From assembly GCF_000425305.1 (NCBI RefSeq), contig NZ_AUDE01000013.1, positions 100,085-164,084 on the forward strand: a stretch of DNA of 64,000 nt, in the 5' to 3' direction. Origin of the DNA: Psychroserpens burtonensis DSM 12212. GTDB lineage: Bacteria; Bacteroidota; Bacteroidia; Flavobacteriales; Flavobacteriaceae. Both the position numbers and the translations under genes were made by a program. Below the pieces are notes generated by a model, which was given only the letters and a program-made list of their open reading frames with translations, did no database searches and was not told the DNA's origin. Shown here in pieces: positions 30,558 to 40,681 of the stretch (position 1 is the stretch's first letter; the number at the start of each line of letters is the position of its first letter).

Positions 30558-33500
30558 TTGAGTACAACTAACTTTACTTTTTCGAAATTATATCGACTAC
30601 TATTTATTATTGCTTTAGTATTGTTTAGTGGGTCAGCTTATGCTCAAACTAATCCTATAGATCAAGATTCTACAAGAACAGGTTTTTCCTTAGGACGATT
30701 AAGTATCCCAAACCCTCAAAGTATAGTTTCAAAATATACTTACGATCCTATTACAGACAGATATATTTACACAGAAACCGTAGGGAAGTTTAACATTAAT
30801 TATCCCATAATTTTAACACCAGCAGAATTTCAAAGACTCGTATTACTCGAGCAACAACAAAAATATTATAAGCAAAAAATTGATGCTGCTGCTGGACAAA
30901 AAGAAGGTTCGGAGGAAGAGCAAAAAAACTTATTGCCAGAATTTTATATCAACTCAGGATTTTTTGAAACTATTTTCGGAGGAAATACGATTGAAGTGAT
31001 TCCTCAAGGTTCTGCAGAAGTAGATTTAGGAATCTTATTTACTAAACAAGATAATCCAACATTCTCGCCTAGAAACCGAAGTAATTTCACCTTTGATTTT
31101 GATCAGCGTATCAGTTTAAGTTTATTGGGTAAGGTAGGGACACGTTTGCAAGTCACTGTTAATTACGATACGGAGTCTACATTTGATTTTCAGCAATTAA
31201 CTAAATTAGAATACACACCAACAGAAGATGATATCATTAGAAAGATTGAAGTAGGTAATGTGAACATGCCGCTTAACAGTTCTTTAATAACTGGTGCACA
31301 GAGTTTATTTGGTGTTAAAACCGAGTTACAATTTGGAAAGACGAGAGTCACAGCTATTTTCTCAGAACAACAATCACAGTCGCAGTCTGTAGTTGCACAA
31401 GGTGGAGGAACTGTAGAAGAATTTGAGTTTTTTGCAAGAGACTATGATGAAAACAGACACTATTTTTTAGCACACTATTTTAGAGATACTTATGACGAAT
31501 CGATGTTGCGATATCCCTTTATTGCTAATAATGTTCAGATTACTAGACTTGAGGTGTGGGTTACCAATAGGAGTAATCAGACCGACAACGTAAGAAACGT
31601 CGTCGCACTGCAAGATTTGGGGGAATCAGATTATAACCCTGCTGACACCGCAAATGATAATATTGGTTTAGATAATCCACCAGCTGGATTTATCAACGCT
31701 CCAACAGGGTCGTTTCCAGATAATGGGAATAATGATTTCGACCCAACAAATATTGGAGGAGCCGGTTCATTATTATCAACAGCAGTGAGAGATATTACGA
31801 CTGCAGAGCAAGGCATATTGGTTCCTGCGAATGAAGGTTTTGACTTTGGTAAACTAGAGAATGCAAGAAAATTAGAACAAGGTAGAGATTACGCGTTAAG
31901 TCAGCAATTAGGTTATATTTCCTTAAATCAAAGATTACTCAATGACGAGATTCTAGCCGTTGCATTTCAATATACTATTGGTGGTGAAGTGTTTCAAGTT
32001 GGTGAATTTGCTAATGACGGTGTGAATTCTACAGCCTCAGGAAATGATACGGATAGTGATAATATTCCAGATTCTATTGATGCCGATGTGAATGGCGATG
32101 GTACAGTAGATAATGGACCTGATACTGATAATGATGGAATAAACGATACTGGTGATGCTGATATTAACGGCGACGGAACAATAGACAATGGTCCTGATAT
32201 TAATTTTGATGGTGTTAATGATAATTTTATAACTGTTCAAGAAGGTTCCACACAAAGTTTAATAGTTAAAATGCTTAAAAGTCCAATCACAGATGTGAAT
32301 CAACCTATTTGGGATTTAATGATGAAAAACATTTATGACACAGGCGCTTTTCAGCTAGATAGAGAAGATTTTAGGCTTAATATTTTTTATACGGAAGCGT
32401 CGCCTTTAAACTATATTTCACCTGTTGATGGCACTCCATTTCCTGTGTTTGGAAATAATACTCCTTTTGATACATCAGATGATGGAGAAATTATAGATAC
32501 ACCATTAATTAGACTATTTCATTTAGATAGATTAAATTTTAACAATGATCCGCAGGCTGGTGGTGACGGGTTCTTTGATTTTGTTCAAGGTATGACTGTT
32601 TTGACTCAAAACGGAAAAATTATATTCACAAAAACAGAACCTTTTGGTCGTTACCTCTTTGATATTCTTGATGATGATGGTAATGGGATTGATAATGAAG
32701 CAGATTATAATTATGATGGTCCAATAATGGGTAGTCCATATAATCCTAATCAAGAAAAGTATGTTTATGATATTCTCTATAAGCAAACAAAAACGGCTGC
32801 TTTAGATGAAGCAGAGAAAAATAAATTTCAAATAAAAGGACGTTACAAGTCTTCTGGAGGCGATGGGATTCCGTTAGGGGCATTTAATGTTCCTAGAGGA
32901 TCAGTGATTGTTACTGCTGGAGGACGAACCTTAGTTGAGGGCCAAGACTATACCGTGAATTATCAAATTGGGCGTGTTTATATTATTGATGAAGCTTTAA
33001 AGTCCTCCAATATTCCTATCAATGTTGCTGTAGAAAATAATGCCGTATTTGGACAACAGACAAGACGTTTTACAGGTGTTAATGTAGAACATCAGTTTAA
33101 TGAAAACTTTGTATTGGGTGCGACGCTTTTAAATTTAAATGAACGTCCAATTACACAAAAAGCTAACTTTAATACAGAGCCAATTAATAATACAATATTT
33201 GGTTTTAATGGTAATTTCTCAACAGAGGTGCCTTTCTTTACAAGATTGGTTAATAAATTGCCAAATATAGATACAGATGCACCCTCAAATTTATCCGTTA
33301 GAGGTGAGTTTGCTTATCTCGCACCAGGGGCTCCAAAGGGAACAGACTTTAATAATGAAGCGACTGCTTACATAGACGATTTTGAAGGCACTCAAGGATC
33401 CATAGATTTGTTATCACCACAATCTTGGTTCTTAGCAAGTAGACCAAGAGGTTTGGGTAAAGTATATGTAGGTTTTGGCGGTGAGGATGAAAATGGTATT

Positions 33501-36500
33501 CAAAATGGTTTCGATAGAGCACTATTAAATTGGTACACTATTGATCCTATTTTTTACAGTAACCAACGTCCAGATGAAATTAGTGATGATGATGTTTCAG
33601 ATGTATACACAAGACGTGTATTTATTGATGAAGTCTTTCCTCAGTTAGATATCGCTCAAGGACAAAGTACAGTAATCAATACTTTAGATTTAGTGTATTA
33701 TCCTTCGGAAAGAGGACCTTACAACTTTGACCAAGACGCCGTTGGAGATAATTTAAATACAGATGATAGTTGGGCAGGAATCACGAGACAAATTACCTCT
33801 ACAGATTTTGAACAAGCCAATGTAGAATATATTGAATTTTGGGTTCAAGATCCATTCTTAAATAATCCAAATGCTGGTCAATCTGGAAAGTTGTTTATCA
33901 ATTTAGGTAATATTTCTGAAGATGTATTAAAAGATGGTAAGAAACAATATGAAAATGGATTGCCAGAAGATGGTGATATCACTCCAATATTACCGGTAAC
34001 CTCTTTTCAAACGGTTGTGCCTCGAAATCAATCATTAATTTATACGTTTTCTACAGGCGGAGAGGAGCGTAACAATCAAGATGTAGGTTATGATGGTTAT
34101 GATGATGCCGAAGAATTAGCACAATTTGGTGGTGCATTTGGTGACGACCCTTCAAAAGATAATTATTCCTATTATTTAAATACTGAAGGAAATATTTTTG
34201 ATCGTTATAAAAATTATAATGGTCAACAAGGGAATTCTCCAGATGTGTTCACAGATACCAATAGAGGGTCTACGCCACAACCAGATGTGGAAGATATCAA
34301 TAGAGATAATACCATGAATACGATTGATAGCTATTTTCAATATGAGATAGAGATTAGTCCTGGTTTATTAAACGATAATAACCCGTTAATTAATGATATT
34401 AAGCCTCGTACAGTAACCTTACCAAATGGTTCAACTGAAAATGTTACATGGTATCAATTTAGAGTTCCAATAGGAGACGGTCCCAGTAGAACGGCTGTTG
34501 GAGGTATTTCAGATATTAGATCGGTACGTTTTGCACGTTTATTTTTAACAGATTTTGATGAAACAACAGTATTACGTTTTGCGACTCTTGATTTAGTACG
34601 TAGTGATTGGAGACGATACAATTTGACATTAGATGAAGATCCTAATAATGACAATGACGATACAGATTTTACCGTAGGTGTTGTTGGTCTTCAGCAAAAT
34701 GAAGGTAATTATGATTTGCCACCAGGAGTCGTATTAGAACAATTAAATAATAACAACAATATTATTAGACAAAATGAGCAGTCCTTGCAATTGGAGGTTT
34801 GTGATTTAGAGCCACAAGATTCCCGTGGTGTGTTTAAAAATATTAATGTAGACATGCGACAGTATAACAAATTACGTATGTTTATTCATGCCGATGCAGG
34901 AGAATCTGCGACCACGGTTAGCGATGGTGATTTAGTTGGTTTTATTCGTATGGGTAATGACTTCACTCAAAATTACTATCAAATTGAAGTGCCTTTACAA
35001 ATTTCGTCAGGCATGTCCTCACAAGAATCTATTTGGCCCGAGGTAAATGAGATTAATATTGATTTAGATATATTAGAACAAATAAAATCTATAGGTATTG
35101 CAAATGGTTCTCTAGCAGATTTAGAACCAAACTTTTATAATGTTATTGGAGGTGAAGTCACAGAAGCATTAGAGTTTGATCCTCCTATTATTGGCCAGCA
35201 AAGAGTCGCTATCATAGGAAATCCTAATTTTGGAGATGTAAGAGTCTTAATGGTAGGTGTTAAAAACTCTGGTCAAAGTGGGATGGACACCTGCGGTGAG
35301 ATTTGGTTCAATGAACTGCGCTTGTCCGATTTAGATAATGAAGGCGGATGGGCTGCAGTAGCAGGATTGGATGCTAACTTTGCAGACTTCGCAAATGTTA
35401 GTGCTACAGGACGTATAAGTACAATTGGTTTTGGCTCAGTAGAGCAAAGACCAAATGAACGAAGTAGGGAGGATGTTGAGCAATATGACGTTGTTACTAA
35501 TTTAAATTTAGGACAATTATTACCTAAAAAATGGGGAATCCAATTACCATTTAATTATGCTGTAGGTGAGCAAGTTATCACACCAGAGTATGACGAGTTT
35601 TATAGGGACATAAAATTACAGACACAATTAGATAATACGACGAATCGTGATTCGATTTTAAAGGTTAATGAGAACTACACAAAACGTAAAAGTATTAACT
35701 TTATAGGGGTTAGAAAAAATAGAACTGGAGACGCTAAACCACGTTTCTATGATGTAGAAAACTTAACGCTTAATTACTCCTATAATAAAGAAGAGCGTCG
35801 TGATTTTGAAATTGAAAGTTCTTTAAGTCAACAAATAAGGGCTGGAGTTAACTATACTTATAGTTTTGATTCCAAGCCTATTGAACCCTTTAAGAAAAAC
35901 GATTCTTTGTTTAGGAATAAATACTGGAAAATCTTAAAAGACTTTAATTTTAACCCAATACCAACAAATTTTTCAGTAAATACTGATATTATTCGTCAGT
36001 TTAATAAGCAAAAATTTAGGGAAGTTGATTTAGCCGGAGATAATATTGGTTTAGAAGAATTATTCCGAAGAAATTACAATTTTAATACGCAATATGCGAT
36101 CAACTATAACTTGACAAAAGCATTGAGTCTAAACTTTACAGCTGCAAATACAAATATTGTTAGAAATTATTTTGTTGATGACGTTATAAACGGGAGACAA
36201 AATCCAAACTTAGATGTGTGGGATGGCTTTTTCGATTTAGGTGATCCAAATATTCAAAATCAGCAATTACAGATTAATTACGAGATTCCTTTATATAAGA
36301 TTCCTACGTTGAGTTTTATGCGTGCAACATATTCTTATACGGGAGATTTTCAATGGCAAAAAGGATCAGATTTAAACAATAATCTACCTATTCAAAATGA
36401 AGATGACTCATTTACTACTTACAATTTAGGTAACTCTATTCAAAATGCGAATACACATAATATCAACTCGACGTTTAACATGGAGACTTTATATAAGCAT

Positions 36501-38060
36501 ATAGGCCTTACCAAAAAGAAAAAGAGAGGACCTAGAAGAAGCCAACGAGCTACTCCTGGTGCTTTAGATAAAGACGGTAATAAGATTGAAACACCAGTTG
36601 CACAAAATGGTGCAAGTAAAAAAGGTGTAGGCTCAAAAATATTAGATGGATTTATAGATGCAGTAACGGCTGTAAAACGGATTCAAATCAATTATACTGA
36701 GAATAATGGTTCATTTTTACCAGGTTATTTACGAACTCCCGGTATCATTGGGACACTTAAACCTACTTTGGGTTACACATTTGGTAGTCAAAGTGATATA
36801 AGGGATTTAGCTGCTAGAAATGGTTGGTTAACTGTATTCCCAGATTTTAATCAACAATATAGCGAGACTACAAATCGTATTTTAGATATCTCTGCAGATA
36901 TAGAATTGATTAAAGATTTAAATATAGATTTAACAGGTGGCCGTACATACTCAGAAAGTATGACGCAAAACTTTAGAGTTGAAGATTTTATAGATGCCAA
37001 TGGTAATCCAGGTTCAGATGGTGTATTAGATTATAATCCGCTAATCACTAATTCCTTCGGAAACTTTAATATATCAACCGCTTTAATTAAAACATCCTTC
37101 GATAAGAGCGACGAAAATCAATCTGCAGCATTTGACGATTTTAGAACAAATAGGTTGGTAGTCGCTAGACGTTTGGCAAGAGAGTTTTACGGTAATGATA
37201 ACTTTGCTTTGGATAGTGAAGGCTATCCTTTAGGTTTTGGTAAAAATAGTCAAGCGGTTTTGTTGCCTTCATTTTTAGCAGCATACAAAGGGACAAATCC
37301 AGATAAAATTAGCTTATCTGCTTTTAGAGATATTCCAATTCCAAATTGGCAATTGAAATATACGGGTTTCATGAAAATGAAATGGTTTAAAAAGAACTTT
37401 AAACGTTTTTCTATTACCCATGGTTATCGTTCTAGTTATACGATTAATCAATTTAGAACAAACTTAGATTTAAAACTAGGCGATTTACAACCAGGAGTTG
37501 CCTATGAAGATCAGGCTAATTTAAGTGACGTTGTAGATCAATCTGGTAATTTTAAAAATCAAACTATTTTTAGTAATGTCAATTTAGAAGAACAATTTAG
37601 TCCGCTATTTAGACTTGATTTTGAGATGAAAAACTCAGTTAAGATTTTGGCAGAGATGAGAAAAGATAGAATTTTATCGATGTCATTTGATAATAACTTA
37701 TTGACTGAAATACAAGGTAAAGAGTACATCTTAGGTTTAGGTTATCGTATTAAAGATCTTCGTATTCGTTCTAAACTAGCTGGACCCAAACAGATTATTA
37801 AGAGTGATTTGAATATGAGAGCTGATGTTTCGGTAAGAAATAATAAAACGATTATTAGATACTTGGATATCGTGAATAACCAAATTACACAAGGACAAAC
37901 AGTATATGGTGTAAAATATACCGCAGATTATGCGTTCTCTAAAAACTTGACTGCGATATTCTACTTTGATTACACATTCTCTGAATACGAAATATCTACT
38001 GCATTTCCGCAAACGACGATTAGATCAGGATTTACTTTACGTTACAATTTTGGAAATTAA
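30558..38060 (+). CDS. sprA: SprA, giant outer-membrane translocon of the type IX secretion system
   Basis: 2500 residues from a TTG that is the only start upstream of a good signal peptide (SGSAYAQ). SprA forms a very large single-chain beta-barrel (36 strands in the Flavobacterium johnsoniae homologue) through which T9SS cargo leaves the cell; it is also needed for gliding. The N-terminal SprA_N blocks (residues about 60-440) include FNINYPIILTPAEFQRLVLLE and GTRLQVTVNYDTESTFDFQQ. An Asp-rich calcium-type insertion lies at about 494-556. The C-terminal half is rich in alternating amphipathic strands and ends in GFTLRYNFGN, a barrel-like C-terminus. Its ruvA-sprA-gcvH position is common in flavobacteria. 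The reading frame is intact over 7.5 kb. Confidence 0.97.
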   Translation: MSTTNFTFSKLYRLLFIIALVLFSGSAYAQTNPIDQDSTRTGFSLGRLSIPNPQSIVSKYTYDPITDRYIYTETVGKFNINYPIILTPAEFQRLVLLEQQQKYYKQKIDAAAGQKEGSEEEQKNLLPEFYINSGFFETIFGGNTIEVIPQGSAEVDLGILFTKQDNPTFSPRNRSNFTFDFDQRISLSLLGKVGTRLQVTVNYDTESTFDFQQLTKLEYTPTEDDIIRKIEVGNVNMPLNSSLITGAQSLFGVKTELQFGKTRVTAIFSEQQSQSQSVVAQGGGTVEEFEFFARDYDENRHYFLAHYFRDTYDESMLRYPFIANNVQITRLEVWVTNRSNQTDNVRNVVALQDLGESDYNPADTANDNIGLDNPPAGFINAPTGSFPDNGNNDFDPTNIGGAGSLLSTAVRDITTAEQGILVPANEGFDFGKLENARKLEQGRDYALSQQLGYISLNQRLLNDEILAVAFQYTIGGEVFQVGEFANDGVNSTASGNDTDSDNIPDSIDADVNGDGTVDNGPDTDNDGINDTGDADINGDGTIDNGPDINFDGVNDNFITVQEGSTQSLIVKMLKSPITDVNQPIWDLMMKNIYDTGAFQLDREDFRLNIFYTEASPLNYISPVDGTPFPVFGNNTPFDTSDDGEIIDTPLIRLFHLDRLNFNNDPQAGGDGFFDFVQGMTVLTQNGKIIFTKTEPFGRYLFDILDDDGNGIDNEADYNYDGPIMGSPYNPNQEKYVYDILYKQTKTAALDEAEKNKFQIKGRYKSSGGDGIPLGAFNVPRGSVIVTAGGRTLVEGQDYTVNYQIGRVYIIDEALKSSNIPINVAVENNAVFGQQTRRFTGVNVEHQFNENFVLGATLLNLNERPITQKANFNTEPINNTIFGFNGNFSTEVPFFTRLVNKLPNIDTDAPSNLSVRGEFAYLAPGAPKGTDFNNEATAYIDDFEGTQGSIDLLSPQSWFLASRPRGLGKVYVGFGGEDENGIQNGFDRALLNWYTIDPIFYSNQRPDEISDDDVSDVYTRRVFIDEVFPQLDIAQGQSTVINTLDLVYYPSERGPYNFDQDAVGDNLNTDDSWAGITRQITSTDFEQANVEYIEFWVQDPFLNNPNAGQSGKLFINLGNISEDVLKDGKKQYENGLPEDGDITPILPVTSFQTVVPRNQSLIYTFSTGGEERNNQDVGYDGYDDAEELAQFGGAFGDDPSKDNYSYYLNTEGNIFDRYKNYNGQQGNSPDVFTDTNRGSTPQPDVEDINRDNTMNTIDSYFQYEIEISPGLLNDNNPLINDIKPRTVTLPNGSTENVTWYQFRVPIGDGPSRTAVGGISDIRSVRFARLFLTDFDETTVLRFATLDLVRSDWRRYNLTLDEDPNNDNDDTDFTVGVVGLQQNEGNYDLPPGVVLEQLNNNNNIIRQNEQSLQLEVCDLEPQDSRGVFKNINVDMRQYNKLRMFIHADAGESATTVSDGDLVGFIRMGNDFTQNYYQIEVPLQISSGMSSQESIWPEVNEINIDLDILEQIKSIGIANGSLADLEPNFYNVIGGEVTEALEFDPPIIGQQRVAIIGNPNFGDVRVLMVGVKNSGQSGMDTCGEIWFNELRLSDLDNEGGWAAVAGLDANFADFANVSATGRISTIGFGSVEQRPNERSREDVEQYDVVTNLNLGQLLPKKWGIQLPFNYAVGEQVITPEYDEFYRDIKLQTQLDNTTNRDSILKVNENYTKRKSINFIGVRKNRTGDAKPRFYDVENLTLNYSYNKEERRDFEIESSLSQQIRAGVNYTYSFDSKPIEPFKKNDSLFRNKYWKILKDFNFNPIPTNFSVNTDIIRQFNKQKFREVDLAGDNIGLEELFRRNYNFNTQYAINYNLTKALSLNFTAANTNIVRNYFVDDVINGRQNPNLDVWDGFFDLGDPNIQNQQLQINYEIPLYKIPTLSFMRATYSYTGDFQWQKGSDLNNNLPIQNEDDSFTTYNLGNSIQNANTHNINSTFNMETLYKHIGLTKKKKRGPRRSQRATPGALDKDGNKIETPVAQNGASKKGVGSKILDGFIDAVTAVKRIQINYTENNGSFLPGYLRTPGIIGTLKPTLGYTFGSQSDIRDLAARNGWLTVFPDFNQQYSETTNRILDISADIELIKDLNIDLTGGRTYSESMTQNFRVEDFIDANGNPGSDGVLDYNPLITNSFGNFNISTALIKTSFDKSDENQSAAFDDFRTNRLVVARRLAREFYGNDNFALDSEGYPLGFGKNSQAVLLPSFLAAYKGTNPDKISLSAFRDIPIPNWQLKYTGFMKMKWFKKNFKRFSITHGYRSSYTINQFRTNLDLKLGDLQPGVAYEDQANLSDVVDQSGNFKNQTIFSNVNLEEQFSPLFRLDFEMKNSVKILAEMRKDRILSMSFDNNLLTEIQGKEYILGLGYRIKDLRIRSKLAGPKQIIKSDLNMRADVSVRNNKTIIRYLDIVNNQITQGQTVYGVKYTADYAFSKNLTAIFYFDYTFSEYEISTAFPQTTIRSGFTLRYNFGN

Positions 38061-38084
38061 GTAGTAAATAATATTAAAAAAAAT

Positions 38085-38092
38085 TACATTTG
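38085..38092 (+). promoter_or_regulatory. -7 element for gcvH
   Basis: TACATTTG lies 27 bases ahead of the gcvH ATG. No clean -33 TTG was found at the expected spacing. Confidence 0.5.
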
Positions 38093-38119
38093 TAATAATA
38101 TAAAATAGTACAATATAAC

Positions 38120-38500
38120 ATGAATATACCATCAGATTTAAAATACACCAAAGACCATGAATGGATCAAAATTGAAGGTGATACAGCTACAGTAGGTATA
38201 ACAGATTTTGCGCAAGGAGAACTTGGTGATATCGTATATGTAGAAGTAGAAACTCTGGATGAAACTTTAAATGTCGAAGAGGTTTTCGGTACTGTTGAGG
38301 CAGTTAAAACGGTATCAGATTTATTCTTACCATTGTCTGGGGAGATATCTGAGTTTAATGAGAGTTTAGAAGACGAGCCAGAAAAAGTAAATACAGATCC
38401 TTATGGTGACGGTTGGATGATTAAAATTAAATTTTCTGATGCTTCAGAAATTGATAATCTCTTATCTGCCGATGATTACAAGGCTCTTACTGGCGCTTAA
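38120..38500 (+). CDS. gcvH: Glycine cleavage system H protein
   Basis: 126 residues, the normal length. The H protein carries the aminomethyl group on a lipoyl-lysine among the P, T and L proteins of glycine cleavage. Conserved blocks are [30 protein letters not shown] and [21 protein letters not shown], with lipoylated lysine at about residue 63 (EAVKTVSD). The rest of the glycine cleavage genes are not nearby. Its 3' end overlaps the next gene by 29 bases. Confidence 0.97.
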   Translation: MNIPSDLKYTKDHEWIKIEGDTATVGITDFAQGELGDIVYVEVETLDETLNVEEVFGTVEAVKTVSDLFLPLSGEISEFNESLEDEPEKVNTDPYGDGWMIKIKFSDASEIDNLLSADDYKALTGA

Positions 38501-38855
38501 AAAATGGGCTCTGCCTATTTTAGTTTTGTATGCGCTTGCATTAACCATTGGTAGTTTAGCCCACATAGGTGATATTCCAAGTTTAGGATCTTCTTTTGAT
38601 GATAAAATTTACCACGTTATAGCTTATTTTTTTTTTACTGTTTTAGTGTATAATTCTTATAAAAAAAGAAAAGTAGCTTACGCAATACTTATTTCAGCAA
38701 TATGTGTTATCATTTATGGCATTGTTATTGAAGTTTTACAACAAGTATTGACATCGTATCGAACTTTAGATATATATGATGCTTTTGCAAATGCTTTAGG
38801 AGTTGTCTTTGCTGCCCTAATCATAAGATTTAAAAATAAACTAAAGTTAAAATGA
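38472..38855 (+). CDS. VanZ-like small membrane protein
   Basis: 127 residues from an ATG that overlaps the end of gcvH by 29 bases in another frame; a start 11 codons earlier is possible. Four hydrophobic helices are present, with the VanZ-family residues [17 protein letters not shown] and [27 protein letters not shown]. The pair 'DK-x-xH' and 'E-x-x-Q...D-x-x-D-x-x-x-N' is characteristic of the family. VanZ itself gives low-level teicoplanin resistance in enterococci, but the role of flavobacterial members is unknown. Overlap with gcvH suggests translational coupling. Confidence 0.85.
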   Translation: MITRLLLALKKWALPILVLYALALTIGSLAHIGDIPSLGSSFDDKIYHVIAYFFFTVLVYNSYKKRKVAYAILISAICVIIYGIVIEVLQQVLTSYRTLDIYDAFANALGVVFAALIIRFKNKLKLK

Positions 38856-38919
38856 ATTAATAGCTTGCTTTTTTAACAAATATTTGGTTAATTTAGCATT
38901 CAGAAAACCTTTTAAACAC

Positions 38920-39645
38920 ATGGAACCCAAAAAGAATATTAAATCAGATGTAAGTAGAAACAGTTCGCTGTATTTTGCAGTGGGTATGGCCCTTATGTTG
39001 GCGCTAACGTATATAACTATCAATTATAAGACTTTTGAGAAAGAAGCTATTGATATTGGACAGTTAGATTTAGATGCTCTTGAAGAAGAGGATATTCCAA
39101 TTACAGATCAAAAAATAGTTCCACCACCACCACCACCACCACCACCAGTTGTACCTGAGGAAATCGAAATTGTGGAAGATGAAAAGGAAATTGAAGAAAC
39201 AGTAATCGAATCTACTGAAACAGATCAACAAGAAGAAATCGTTGAGGTTGAGGAAATTGAGGTTGAAGAGGTAGAGGAAGATATAGATGTCCCTTTTAAC
39301 GTTATTGAAAACGTACCCGTTTTTCCAGGTTGTGAAAACGAAAAAGGAAACAACGCTAAAAAGCAATGTATGTCTGATAAGATTGCAAAATTTGTAAACA
39401 GAAAATTTAATACAGACTTAGCTGCTGATTTAGGATTATCTGGAAGACAACGTATCAACGTCATCTTTAAAATTGATAAAACTGGTAATATTGTAGGTGT
39501 TCAGGCAAGAGCTCCACATCCAGGTCTTGAGAAAGAGGCTAAGAGAGTTATCAGGTTATTACCAAAAATGAAGCCAGGTAAGCAAAGAGGAAAGCCAGTA
39601 AATGTTCCTTACTCCTTACCAATTTTATTCCAAGTACAAGACTAA
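38920..39645 (+). CDS. TonB-type energy transducer with polyproline linker
   Basis: 241 residues. A single N-terminal membrane anchor (SLYFAVGMALMLALTYITI, about 17-35) is followed by a run of nine prolines (about 68-76) and a Glu/Val-rich stalk (about 77-125). A C-terminal TonB domain (about 135-241) contains VPVFPGCE, the Cys pair around KKQCMSDKI, LGLSGRQRINVIFKID and the terminal PYSLPILFQVQ. TonB carries the proton-motive force from ExbBD to outer-membrane receptors. No exbB or exbD lies nearby. It is the first of three consecutive genes carrying this domain. Confidence 0.9.
   Translation: MEPKKNIKSDVSRNSSLYFAVGMALMLALTYITINYKTFEKEAIDIGQLDLDALEEEDIPITDQKIVPPPPPPPPPVVPEEIEIVEDEKEIEETVIESTETDQQEEIVEVEEIEVEEVEEDIDVPFNVIENVPVFPGCENEKGNNAKKQCMSDKIAKFVNRKFNTDLAADLGLSGRQRINVIFKIDKTGNIVGVQARAPHPGLEKEAKRVIRLLPKMKPGKQRGKPVNVPYSLPILFQVQD
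39121..39147 (+). repeat. CCA trinucleotide microsatellite, nine units, inside the tonB gene
   Basis: Nine uninterrupted CCA codons encode the polyproline stretch of the linker. Every codon is identical, which is unusual for a pure coding constraint and makes slippage (in-frame length change) plausible. Confidence 0.9.
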
Positions 39646-39672
39646 ATATAATAAAACATATCATAAAATTTC

Positions 39673-39705
39673 AAAATCCCATCTAATTAATTAGATGGGA
39701 TTTTT
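39673..39705 (+). terminator. Terminator after the first tonB gene
   Basis: AAAATCCCATCTAATT and its exact inverse AATTAGATGGGATTTT form a perfect inverted repeat (39673-39704) that runs into a T tract. Confidence 0.88.
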
Positions 39706-39761
39706 ACTTTGGTATGCTTATTGCGATTTCATCATAATATTAACATTATAAATCAAATATT

Positions 39762-40556
39762 ATGAAAGATTTTAAAAAATTGCACGATATTGCTGGTCAG
39801 AGCAATAAAAAAGTGAAAAAATCACAAAAACACGATGCGAATTTACGAAAAAATTCATCGTTGTATTTTCAAATTGGACTCATTCTTTGTCTTTTAGGGA
39901 CTTATGGGATGTTTGAGATGCAGTTTGAGACTAGAAATAGTGACCAAGCTATTCTAGAGCCCCTTAGCCTTGACAACTCCGCGTTTATTATGCCTGCTTA
40001 TGTTGTAGAGCCAGATGCTCCAGTACAAAAACCTATTAAAAGAAAGAAGCAACAAATTATCACTAACAAAATTAAAATTGTTAAGAATAATGTGAATGTT
40101 CCGTTGGTAGATATTGTGACCACACCTGTTGTTATCTCACAGCCTATAGATTCTAATTCTTTAGTAAAGAATGAAAAACCAGAGGATATTATCCCGGATA
40201 TTTTTAATATGAATGGCGTTGAAATCGTGCCAGTATATCCAGGATGTGAACAAATGATAACAAACAATGAGCGAGTCAAATGCATGAATGAAAAGATTAC
40301 GAAATTGGTACAACGTAAATTTGATACTGATTTGGCTGGTGAACTTGGATTGTCTGGAACGCAACGTATTAATGTGCAATTTAAAATTGATCAAAATGGT
40401 AATATTACAGATATTTTAACCAGAGCACCGCATCCAGGCTTAGAAAAAGAAGCAGAACGTGTGACTAATAAAATCCCTCAAATGAAACCTGGTCTTCAAA
40501 GAGAAAAGCCAGTTTCGGTTCTGTATAATTTACCAATTGTATTTAGAGTGAATTAA
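39762..40556 (+). CDS. Second TonB-type energy transducer, paralogue of the preceding gene
   Basis: 264 residues. The layout matches the preceding protein: a charged N-terminus, one membrane anchor (SLYFQIGLILCLLGTYGMF, about 36-54), a linker, and the C-terminal domain with VPVYPGCE, LGLSGTQRINVQFKID and APHPGLEKEAERV. The linker is basic and lacks the polyproline run (RKKQQIITNKIKIVKNNVN). The two C-terminal domains are closely similar, so this is a local duplication. The replaced linker suggests a different span or partner. It has its own terminator and probably its own transcript. Confidence 0.88.
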   Translation: MKDFKKLHDIAGQSNKKVKKSQKHDANLRKNSSLYFQIGLILCLLGTYGMFEMQFETRNSDQAILEPLSLDNSAFIMPAYVVEPDAPVQKPIKRKKQQIITNKIKIVKNNVNVPLVDIVTTPVVISQPIDSNSLVKNEKPEDIIPDIFNMNGVEIVPVYPGCEQMITNNERVKCMNEKITKLVQRKFDTDLAGELGLSGTQRINVQFKIDQNGNITDILTRAPHPGLEKEAERVTNKIPQMKPGLQREKPVSVLYNLPIVFRVN

Positions 40557-40583
40557 AACGTTACATTTCCGAAGTAAAAACAG

Positions 40584-40626
40584 AAAGCGGTCAAGGACTA
40601 TTCATAGTTTAAGACCGCTTTTATTT
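40584..40626 (+). terminator. Terminator after the second tonB gene
   Basis: AAAGCGGTC (40584-40592) pairs with GACCGCTTT (40613-40621) over a 20-base loop, followed by a T-rich tract. Confidence 0.8.
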
Positions 40627-40681
40627 AATCTCTATTTTGAAAAAAATAGTATCTTTCGGCAACTAATGTTGTATTTACTTT

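Noticed and set aside
32037..32255. Minus-strand frames rich in Ile and Ser opposite the Asp-rich segment of sprA
   Set aside because: They are the complement of the calcium-type repeat DNA and have no independent support.
39070..39366. Minus-strand open frame with a run of nine tryptophans
   Set aside because: It is the complement of the CCA repeat and acidic linker of the tonB gene; the composition is absurd for a protein.
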